Of a stretch of 64,000 nt of DNA, positions 47,280 through 59,200 are shown one piece after another (within the stretch, counting starts at the first letter, position 1; each line of letters opens with the position of its first letter). The DNA comes from Atherix ibis (taxonomy: Eukaryota > Arthropoda > Insecta > Diptera > Athericidae), in assembly GCA_958298945.1 (NCBI GenBank), contig OY282607.1, positions 51,561,020 to 51,625,019 on the forward strand, read 5' to 3'. The notes beneath the pieces were generated by a model. That model made no database searches. It was not told where the DNA came from and saw nothing but the letters and a program-made list of their open reading frames with translations. A program made the position numbers and the translations under genes.

Positions 47280-50200
47280 TTATACTACAGCCGCATCACT
47301 GGCGCATTCTTCTTCAACTGTTATATACATACCCTCCTCTTCGTACGCCGAATCGTGTTTGGCTAGAATTCTCAAAAGTGGACGCAACTTGAGCCACCAT
47401 TGCTTCTTCGGTATGCGTTGTCTACAAAAATTCAAACAATTAAAATTTAATTAAAATTAATTGGTAAAGTTTTTTTTAAATGTATTTTTGATTATTGAAA
47501 AAAGTCTGAATATTTTCATTACATTTTTTAAAATTAAAATTGATTTCAGATGCAGTATGTACAACATTTTTGGCCCAAAGGATATTATTGACGAACAAAT
47601 AAAATAATTAATTACATTGAATGTAATAAACAGACAATTAGTTGTGATCAAAATGACGTTTTCAAGAAAATCGACTTATTACTCTCAAATTGGAGGTTTT
47701 ATTGATTATATATTTTTACATAGTAAAAAATCGTACCTATTAATGTACAATTTTCGAATATGTAAAAATATATCTGCGAAATTCCGAAGTAAGCATCGCA
47801 ATAAATCATGTATATAAATCATTTCAAAGAATATTAATTTTGAATTTATGAATTTTAATACTTATATATTGTACTATTCTAGCTTAAATCTAGAGCTGCT
47901 TAACACAAATATATGAGAAAATTTTCATAATTCAGTGATCCTATTTTCAGAATTTAATCAAATATATTTATTTAAATAAATTCACAGTAAAATAAAAATT
48001 ATTTTATTAAGTTTCTAATTCTCAATTAATTTAATTGAATAACCTAAAAGTAGTTATTTAATTAATTTTATTATTTTTAAAATGTATGCAAATGCAACAT
48101 AAATAAATATAAAATTGCCCCTATCTGAAAGAGATGCCTTTGAGCATTATGCATGTTGTGAGTTAGCTAATAACTAACTATGTGTATTCGATATTTTGAC
48201 TGCAATTTGGCGCTTCAATTGTTTTTCATAATACTCTATAATCTAAGATAGGCCATTTCTTTATGTGTATACGTGGTTTTGTACGAGGTCTGTTCGAAAA
48301 GTATCGCGAATTTTGAATTTCCGCGAGTTATGTACCATATATTCGGTTTTAGTTTTTTTATGGCGTTATGTTGGTACTCATGTCTCTCACTTGTGGCGAC
48401 AAGTTCGGCCATTTTGAATGTTTAATTAATTTTTGACAGCTGCTTTGCTTGCACGTGTTTTGGCTCGTCTTCGATTTTTGCCCATTCCAAAAAATGGATC
48501 AAAGAATCTGTTTCGGGAACAAGAAAAAGTTACAGGGGGCCAGATCTGGGGAATACGGTGACTGCGGCATAATTAGTGTGTTGTTTTTGGCCAAAAATTC
48601 GCACATTAGCAATGATGCGTGAGCAGGGGCGTTATCATGGTGCAAAAGCCAATTTTTGTTCTTCCACAAATCCGGGCGTTTCTAGCAGATTACTTCGCGC
48701 AACTTGCGCATTACTTGCAGGTAATATTCCTTATTGACCGTTCTACCCTGTGGGAAGAACTCATGATGCACCATTCCCCTGCAATCGAAGAAAACTGTAA
48801 GCAAAGCCTTCACATTGTACCGAACTTGGCGCGCTTTGCGCTTTTTTCGGTCTTGACTCGTGCGGCAGCTTCCATTGGGATGATTGAGCTTTGGTTTCCA
48901 CTTCATAATCATAAACCCATCAATGTTAATGCGATGCTATTTTTGGTCAAAAATGGGCTAAAATCGAAGACTAGCCCATTCGTTATGGAATACAAAAATT
49001 CAAGATAGAGTTTTAAAATGGAAGACTTTTATTTGCGTTTAGCTTTTGTTCAAAAACTAAATAGCAAAAAATATGGTAGTAGTATTTCAAGACCATTGTA
49101 TTGGACACATAAATTAGCAGCTAAAAAACAGGGCTAGTAAAGAAAACTAAATAAAAAGAGCATTGTGAAAAACGATCACCTAAATTTATAAATGACTCAA
49201 GTAATTGTATGCAATTTTCCCATGATTTGAGGGTCTCTAATTAAGATGAAATTCTCATATTTTGCTTAAAACTATAGCTAAAAATTGTACTATATGAGAT
49301 CTGAATATAAAGGAAATAATCATAGTGTAAATCTCTCAGAGATTTAAAAAAAACGCATTTTAGTGGGTAATATCCTGTGCTAAATATTTATTTAATTTGA
49401 GAAAATGTCATTAGTTAATACATACTCAAAGTTAGTCTCAGCAATGAGATCAGCCAACGGTGTAAAGCGATATTGACGACGGACCAAACCCAATAAGCAG
49501 GCGGTATCCGGTGTATCACAGCGGATAGTGCCATCCGGTTTGGTGTTGGCCTTCAGTTGCTCTACAAGCCATTCAACGCATTTTGCAGCCATCTTGGTAC
49601 CCATGTTACGATCGAATGGAGTTGGTGAGCCACCCTGTTGCATGTGACCTGTAATAAAATAGGAGGATATTTTTATTTTTCTCTCAAAAATCGAACAAAA
49701 ACGTAATCAAATCGATAATTTCTCCTACTTGACTACGGAATTTTTGTAAGTAGATATATTTCCGCTTACCCAAAACATTCATTCGACTGGAGAATAGGCC
49801 TTTGCCTTCCTCTGAATACAAACGATGAATAAAGTCAGTATTATAGTTTTCGGAGGCCCTCTCGTTTCGTAAAATCAAACCACGTTGAACACCTTCGGCC
49901 ATTTTTGATGCCATGTGGTAGACATCATTTTGCAAATCTTTAATGGAGAATTTCTCCTCGTAAATGTAGGCAGCATCGGCGCCACCAGCTAGACCAGCCA
50001 CTGTAGCCAAATAACCACAATAGCCACCCATTGTTTCGATAACAAATACTCGCCGCTTGGTACCTTGTGCCGATTGACGAATGCGATCGCAGATCTCAGT
50101 GATCTCATTCAAGCCAGTGTCACAACCCAGCGAGAACTCAGTACCGGGTACATTGTTAGAGATAGTCGATGGAATCACGACTAGTGGAATACAGAATTCG

Positions 50201-53200
50201 GGGAAATTGGGCCGTTGGTCAGACAGTTGCCCACAAGCATGATACGCTTCAAAACCACCAATTATCAAAAGACCTTGAATCTTGAATTCACGCAGACGAG
50301 CTGCAATCTCCTGGAACTTGCGTTCTGGCAGAGTACGTTTAGTTCCGAGGAACGCGCCACCCTGACCTACCCAGCCAGTTACATCAGACCTTATTGACAC
50401 AATTAAAAATGACATTTATTATTTAAACAATTCTTTGAATTTATCATGTGAAAGACTTTTATATTTACCATTCCATTTTCTTAATATTGCCAGCAATAAG
50501 ACCTTCAATACCATCATGAATACCAAGAACCGTATCACCACGATAAATGCAATTCCTCACAAATGATCGAACAGCTGCGTTCATGCCGCATGCCGGTGCT
50601 CCAATATGCATTACAGCCAAAGTGTAACCTTCCTAAATAATTAATAATTACAAAATAGAAGAAAAAAACAAAAAAAAAACAATTAATTATTCCGAAAATT
50701 GTTCTCAAAATTTATAGCTGATATGCAATATTTTATGGATTATTTTATCAATTCTTATTAGAAAATAATTACTAAAATGAGTACTTTAAAAAAATTGTTA
50801 GTTAATCCAAAAAAAACACTACATTTCTACACAATGAATACAAATATTTACACATGCAATTATTAATAAAAAAAATATTTTTCAAATACCAAAAAAAAGT
50901 TGTTGAAAAATTAAAAAAATTAAAATCAATAAAAGTAAATGAAAATCTCTTACCGAACACCATAAACTGCCTTGCTGTTAAAAAGATAAAAAGTTAAACC
51001 CAATTTTGAGATTTTTAAATAAAATTTAAATAAAAGCTCAATGAATATAGAAATTTTCATCAAATGTACGAATGAAGAGAAGTGGGGAGGATTTTTTTAG
51101 AAATTATTGTAGAGGAGAGATTAGTCAGAAAAAATCGTGGTTTCTGGGAATTTTTACTGGTGCTACTTTGACTTTGGGAGTAATTCCTAGAACGCCATCT
51201 GTATTCAAGAAAACAAAAATCTGTGCTTTAAAAACATTTTTTTTTGTATTTTTATTAATTAATTTAATTTAGCGGAGATTTTGTAAAACGCCACATATGC
51301 TCGAAAAAATATACCTCACCCTCCCCCGTTTACGGATGAACGAATTGGCATTCAAAATTAATATATATTAATATAAAGACTCGATTATTAGTAGAGAAGT
51401 GAGTAAGAAAAGAGTCGATTTTCTGTAAATATTTATTTTGATTTGAATTTATGACCGCCATCTCTATTCAAGAATGCACGCTGCGGTCGGTGCAAGAGCA
51501 TAGACAAAATTTGGATAATTGTTGTTTTTCTAAAAGTCCTATATTGAAAATCTCCCAAAGTTGCGTATTCAAGTTCTTATTCCATCTCCTTACTTTGACT
51601 TTAAGGAAAATGTCGCAAAGCGCCATCTATGTAAGATTAAACTTTGCTCTCTGTACAAAAAAGCTGAAGTCAGGGACTAGAAATTGTTACAATAAATATT
51701 TTTTTCGATTTAAAAAAAAGAAACGTTTGTTGAGATTATTAATGCCAGTAGTGGCAGATCAAAACTCCGGCAAGGGTGGTCCCAAGTTCGGCTGTAAAAT
51801 GAGTAGCAAAACTGTCTGGAAAGGTGGGTCTTATAGGGTAGGCGCTGAGCGGTTTGAAGCCATTGAATAGCGCAGAGACCAGCGTTACCATGTGTTTTCA
51901 TATTTCTGAAGGCTTCTACCAGTTGAAGCTGGTTGGGCTTAGGGCTGACTTCCTCTATTCTGTAAAAACAATTCCAATTAAAAAGCAAACTAAAGGACAA
52001 AACTAACGGCAACTGACTCTGCGGGGAAAAATTGCGCATTATCAAGGGACTGGACTGTTATTTTAGAGAAAATGAAACCTGTTATCGGATTTGAGGCGAT
52101 AAGTGAGAGGCTACGCACTGTACCTCTGCGAGGCAAATACAACAAAATCAGCCTCATAATTGACTGTAGACATCACTCGAACCTAGAAAATGTTGGAACA
52201 TTTAGGGGTGCGAACGTTGACTCGGATCACTACCTTGTTGGCGAGGTTATCCGAGCCCACATATCATCTTTGCCGACGGATAAAGGCGAATGAAAGGTTC
52301 GACTCAATACGTATTACCTGCTAGATGAACGAATTCGTACGAAGTACGAATGTGAGCTGGGTGGATCAATCAGAAAATTATATTAGAATGGTCTAAATAA
52401 GATCGAAAGGGTATCTTTTGTACGGCTGTTAAAGTACTGAGCTACAGCCGCAAAGAGAGTCGGAACGGCTCATGATTGCAAGCAAGCAACAGAACAAAAA
52501 AATGTTGCATACCGAGACATAGAAAATTGTCATGAACTTCGAACAATAGAGTGGAGGATTCACAGATAAAATATAAAGTCGAAAAATATAAAAAGATGCG
52601 CACCAGGCGGGTGTGAGCCGAAAGAGACGATTTCAAGCCGCAGCAAAGAGGGTGAACTGATTTCTGACTAAATTGTTACATTAAGGCGAACATTTATAAT
52701 GAAAGTCTTAACACTAACCAGTCAGTACACGAGTTGGAGGTCCCGTCCGCTGAAGAATACATGCTGCCGCAGCTAAGCAACGAAGAAACGACAAAAGCGA
52801 TCCGTCGACTGAAGAATCACAAGTACGGAGGCGACAAACTTTACTAAATGGTTAATCAATTAATGGTCCAAGTATGGGTCAACGAATCAATGCTTGATGA
52901 CTGCTACCCCATACTTAAAAAAGAAGATATCGCAGTTATAGAGGTATTACGTTGCTCAGTGCCATCTATAAGATATTATGCGCTATCTTACTAGGCAGGA
53001 TAACTTCATTCGCTTAAAAAATTATTGGCCCATACCAGAGAGGCTTCACTCCAGGGAAATTAGTAAAAAATCATATCTTCTCTCTGTAGCAGCCGATGGA
53101 AAGACTGTTGGAATATGGTCAACCGACTTTAAAGCCGCTTATGATAGCAAAGCCAGGGAGAGTTCGACATTCCAGAAAAATTGACTAGGCTGACCATGAC

Positions 53201-56200
53201 TACTGTGGGAAGAAGAGTAAAGCAACCGAATCACTTTCAGAGCCATTTCAATATCCACAATGGTCTCCGGCAAGGAAACGCACTTCTATGCGTCCTCTTT
53301 AACCTGGCGCTGGAAAGCATGGTTCGTCACTCAGGAGTAAGCATGAGGGGTACCATCGTTATTAAGTCTAGCTAATTATGAGTCGGCCAGAAAGTTCTCT
53401 ACGATAGGCCTTCATCACGATTGAGTCGGCGGCAAATATCTTGGGCTGCAACATACATGAAGGTGATAGCGCCGTCGGCGAAGACAAGACTAATTAGCAC
53501 TAGTTGCATACAGATAGGAGATTATAGCTTTAAAGGAGTTAAATCATTTTCCTATTTGGCATCAAGGTTCGCAGCCGAGAACAGCATGGAGAAAAAAATG
53601 TGCTCGCGGGTGCCGGCAGTCTAAATTATTGTGCTCGACAAATTCTGACCATAACCTGTCCTTATGTATTTTTCGACAACTCGAGTTCTCAACAAAACCA
53701 TAGCGAATTCTTGTCCGCGTTCGAGAGGAGGATATTTTGAATAAGTTTTGGGCCTCTACATTAGGATGGACGAGTCTGGAGCCTATTTACTGACAAGATC
53801 CTGGAGCCTATTTAACGACAAGATCCTGGAGCTTTGTCGAAACTACTCGGTTGTGTATAAAATTAGCTCAATAGACTGCGGTGAGCGACACTTAAGGCGT
53901 ATGGATGTGGAAAATGCTACACGGAGTGTCGAACTGGAAGACCACGACGGTAGGTGGAGCGTCTGGAGTTCTTTGATGCAGCATGCCTAGACTGGACCAT
54001 CGATTGTCGCACCGCAAATGATCATGATTGGTAGATGAATTATATTTTAAAAGATAATTAAAAAAACTTTAGAAAAAGGAATTTTGATTTTTAATTTTAG
54101 TTTAAACATTTTTAGTCTTATTTCGAACATCGAATAAATTGTTGAGCATTTGAAGATTAGGAGTGTTGATGAGGAATTTGGTATTACCGTAGTCGACAGT
54201 ATTACCGTAGTTGAATTATAGAAATATATACAGTTTTTGAATAGTGAAGATGCATGAGAGACGTACGCCTCTTTCAACAGAGGGGAAAATAATTATTCCG
54301 GAAATTTACTCAACCAAACATGGTCAAGACTTGGAAGTTTCTTTTACTCAAGGCTTAGAGTTCTGAATAATATACTGAAAATAGATATTATTTGTCTATT
54401 TTATTGATATCAATAGCTAAATACTTTCTAGAGTCGTATACACTTATTTATTTAAATTAAAATTAAGTACTTAAAAATAGCATTTGGTAGATGAAAATAA
54501 ATTTAGAAAATGTTTACTCTATGTTTTGGAAAAGTTTAATCACTATAAGCGTAATTCGTGTAAGACTTTTGTCAGTTTTATTTAAAATTATTTAACACAG
54601 AGGTAAATTTCACACGAGTGCGTAGTAAGATGCCTTATGCTGTTAAGAGCCCTTTGTTTCGATAGTTCTTGTTGCGAACTCTATTTCAAGCCGATAAGTG
54701 AGCGCCCCCAAACAATCCAAAGTTGGGCAAATATCTTATTTGGCATTATTAAAATTTAGTCATACGAAAACCATAATACCAATCCAAAAGTACTCTGTGA
54801 TAATTTAGTGTAATTAGATTCCTGAATCACTCAACACCCATTATATTGTGCTATAAATTAACGCTTGGTAATAAAAGAATTACTATTACTTTCCTCAATA
54901 AAAACTGTAATTGGTAAAGTTTAAAAAAATTTAATCACAACTAGGGATTGGCAAGATATTATTATACTCACTGTTTTCTATACTTAAGATTCGAATAGAT
55001 TTAAAAATGCCTTAAAATAATAAAATTTTATGGTTTTACTTATATTTTCAATTTAACATTTTTTTAATATTCTTTCTTTTCATTTAAAAATAAACTTAAG
55101 ATAAATTCACAAAATAAAAATGAATAACCAGAATGAAATTGTCTTTTTCAATAATATTAGTAGTTCCTTCTAATTATGATTAAAAATTTATAAAAATGTC
55201 ATGCTTTTCTTATAAGTACAAAAACCAAAAGGCAATACAATATTCCACCTTGTTCACTATTGAATAATATTGGGTGTAAGGAAAAGTTCTGTCGTTTTTG
55301 ACCACTTGCACTTGTATGTGTTGTCGATTCTTAGCGAGACTGAAATCGATGTAAACCGTTAGATTACTGTATGATTGATGGTTTATACACATTTTTTCCG
55401 TATTTTTGTCAGTTTTTTTAAACTTGTAAAACAGTCAACATGTGTGAAGAAAAAGTGCACTTAAAACATTGTATGTTGTATGAGATCCAAAAAGGGAACA
55501 ACACGATGGAGGCAAAAAGAAACTTGTGTGGCGTAATTTTTCGTTGAAAGATGAACCCAGATCAGGAAGGCCATCAGATGTCAATGGCGAAGTGCTACGT
55601 AGTATGATCAGGACAAATCCCATGTTAAGTTCCATAGAAGTGGCCTTCAAGCTTAGAATTCATCAGACTACTGCTTTAGAGCACATTAAAAGGCTTGGTT
55701 TTGTGTCCAAACTCTCTGTTTGGGTGCCACACGAATTAAGCGAGAAAAAATTTAATAAATCGAATTTCAATATGTTCTTAAAATCTTGCTCGTCACAAAA
55801 GGGAACCGTTTTTGGACCGTTTGGTGATTGGTGATGAAAAGTGGATAGTTTATAAACATGTGATAAGCAAAAAGGCATATGTTTAGAAAGGGGTTACACC
55901 ACTGACCACATCCAAAGCTGGTGTGCATCTAAAGAAAGTTATGTTGTGTTGTTGGTGGAATCGGACGAGTATTGTCCACTATGAGTTGGTGAAAGAAAAT
56001 TATACGGTCGATGTTGATCGTTACTGTTCGCAACTTCATGTTTTGAATAAAGAAATTCACCGTAAACGTCCATATTTGACGAACAGAAAGGATGTAATTC
56101 TTCACCATGACAACGCTAGACCGCACGTGGCAACAAAAACCGTACAAAGAAATTACAGAATTGGGTTGTGTAAACGCTACCTCAGTCAGATTATTCTCCA

Positions 56201-59200
56201 AATATTGCACCATCTGACTATCATCTGTTCAGGTCGCTGCAAAACTTTCTTGATGGAAATGAATATATAAATTATGAGGGTGTCCAAAGAATACTTTGCG
56301 TCCAAAAACGAGGACTTCTTTTCCAGGGGGTTGGATAAGCTGCCAGAACGCTAGCAGAGAGTTGTAGCTAATAAAGGAAATTATATTTTGGATTAATTTT
56401 TGAATAAAAAGTGGAAAAAATTTAGATTTTTCTTTAGAAAAAAAAACGGCAGAACTTTCTTTACACTCAATAGTTAAAATTGTCTAAAATTTTAAAAAAT
56501 ATTCTTAAAAGCAAATGGTTTTTAAGTGAGTTCGACAATAAAGAAAAATTAAAATGTTGCAAAATTTTCTCTAATTACACCTCAATTTTGAGAATGCAAT
56601 AGGAATTTTCATTTTCGTAAATTAAGCGTTTCAAACTTTTTTACGAATACTGAACTTTTGATTTTGCAACGTAGTTGGGAGGTCTAAGTTACTTTTATTC
56701 TTCTTCAAAAAATCCAAACCAGACTACCAGTGGTTTGTGACGATCGTTATAATGACAAGGGAGAACTATATTAAAAACTGGATAGCTCAAACGTAAAGTT
56801 GGAATAATGAAATGGATTCTAGAGATTCTGGATGATAAGGGAGAACGTACATCGGTTTTTTAGTTATTGAACTAAAATATTATAAAAATCAAATGATGGA
56901 TGGCGTTAGGCGAAACTCTCGGTCCTCACGAAAAATCAACAAGATAGTAGCATACAATACAGGTTCTCAAAAATAGAAAACCCGAAAATCTTGTGTCTTT
57001 TTTCTTATCAAAGATCAGTATACTACTTAAAAACGCAATATCACACGGGCCATTTTGTGTTAACAATACGTATAGTCACGTTCAGTTAGAAAACATTATA
57101 AAATCATACCACAGCATATTATTCCGCAAAAGCATAGTTATACTTGAAGTGGCTGTGATAGACAACAGTAAGGGTACTGTAGAATTTAGGGCCTATAGCA
57201 GGAAAGATTTTGGTACATCTCTTTTTGTGGGATAAATTAATATTGATATGTGAAGAAAGTAAAAATTGTATTTTCACAAAAAAAAGAGGGAAAAAATGAA
57301 ATAAATTAAATAATATTTAGAAAAATATAATAAATTAAACTCACTCTTGTTAGTTGTCGTTTGAACTGCTACAACACCAAATAACATGCATACTAATTTA
57401 CTACGTATTTTAGCTCAAAACCAAATTTGTTGAAAAAAAAGTTAAATAGCCAAAAAACCAAAGTAGTAGTAAAAATAATATAAAAGAAAACCCTTTTTTT
57501 TATATAGACTTCATTTGTGAAATTGTTAGAATAACTTACGACTCCTTTGCCAGTGGCATCGAATGATTCTTTCGGTGGTTTTAGACGTGTCAACATTTTG
57601 TACGTTTCGAGATTTCTTTCAAACGAACGTCCACGCAATTTTACCGCCAATTCCCAATTCTTCTCAGACATTGCTTTGGCAACAGCTTTAGTCCTTTCGA
57701 CGCATTCCATTAGTGGGACACGAACAGCTTGATTACCATCCAGCGATACAACACATGGGACACTATCTTTGGTCGCTTCCATTAATGCCATAACAGCTTC
57801 TGCGCCCATACGGCAACCCTAAACAAACAATTTACAAATTATTTTTTTGTTATTTCATTTTTTTTATACGGCATTAATTATTTCACAATATTATTTTTGT
57901 TGTTGTTAAGGAAATATTCAAAAGTGACTATAACCTCAATAGTTCCATACACTTGCAACAAGAGACTTGATATTTTCCGACAGAAATTTTATGTTATTCA
58001 TTCTCTTTAGAACAACGCTTCAATAAGTATGCGCATTTGGAGAGTTCAATAAGTGTGCGCACTTGGAGAGTTCAATATGTGTGCGCACTTGGAGAGTTCA
58101 ATATGTGTGCGCACTTGGAGAGTTCAATATGTGTGCGCACTTGGAGAGTTCAATATGTGTGCGCACTTGGAGAGTTCAATAAGTGTGCGCACTTGGAGAG
58201 TTCAATAAGTGTGCGCATTTGGAGAGTTCAATAAGTGTGCGCACTTGCAGAGTTCAATAAGTGTGCGCACTTGGAGAGTTCAATAAGTTTGCGCACTTGG
58301 AGAGTTCAATAAGTGATTTACTTTTTAGTACACTTGGGTAAATTGACCTAAAATATTCACAGTAGAATCTATGCATCTAAATGGGAAAACAATTTTTTAA
58401 GGCCTTCAAAAATATACTTGAGACTAATCAGCGACAAAAATGAATAAGCTTATGTCAAGATTTAATAAACGTACCGCTTTAATAGTCGTACCGATTTAGG
58501 CCGATATACGAGCTAAGTCACATAAATACAGGCAGAAGCCAACTGTCATTAAGTGGTTCCCGACTATGACGTCTACATATTTATGTGACTTAAATATCAA
58601 TAATATACGCAGATTTATCAAATTCTAATGAAAGCATATTTTTGCCAATTTACTGATTTAAGGATCCATAAAATATTCCTACTAGACCTACGTGTTTATT
58701 TGTCCAACTATATGTATCTGACCTAACGACCGCATACAATGAGTGTACGTCATAAATGGTTGCATGCTTAGATTAAAGAATACCTCCAGGATATGCCCGT
58801 ACGTCAGATTTCCGTATATGTATACACAATTTTGTGACACAATTATTTCAGAAGCGGCAAGAAATCGTACTTCTTATATACTTTTGTGTAGATTTTTTTA
58901 TGTAGACATGACATCCACTGACATCTAGTTTTCGTACTAGAAATTTATTGAATTGCAAAAGCATAATTTATATTCATTTTAATTCACTTATTGAAAACAA
59001 AAGTACAATTTAAACACAACGATATGCAATTTTTATTTGTTGTCTTTTGATATGAAATGGAATTCTGTTGGGTTGTCCGGAAATAATTTCCTAACAGAGG
59101 ACTTAATTGTATTTTTTCACAACCAACTTCACACCTACGCCGCATAATCATATGTATTTTGACAGCTGACATAGCAAGGCTTGCTTGTTTGATTGATTCT

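Noticed and set aside
58037..58234. 65-codon open frame in the minisatellite
   Set aside because: The 26-bp unit shifts the frame each repeat; the frame is open only because the unit lacks stops.
58019..58316. CRISPR-like array
   Set aside because: Units are contiguous with no spacers, and this is an insect genome.
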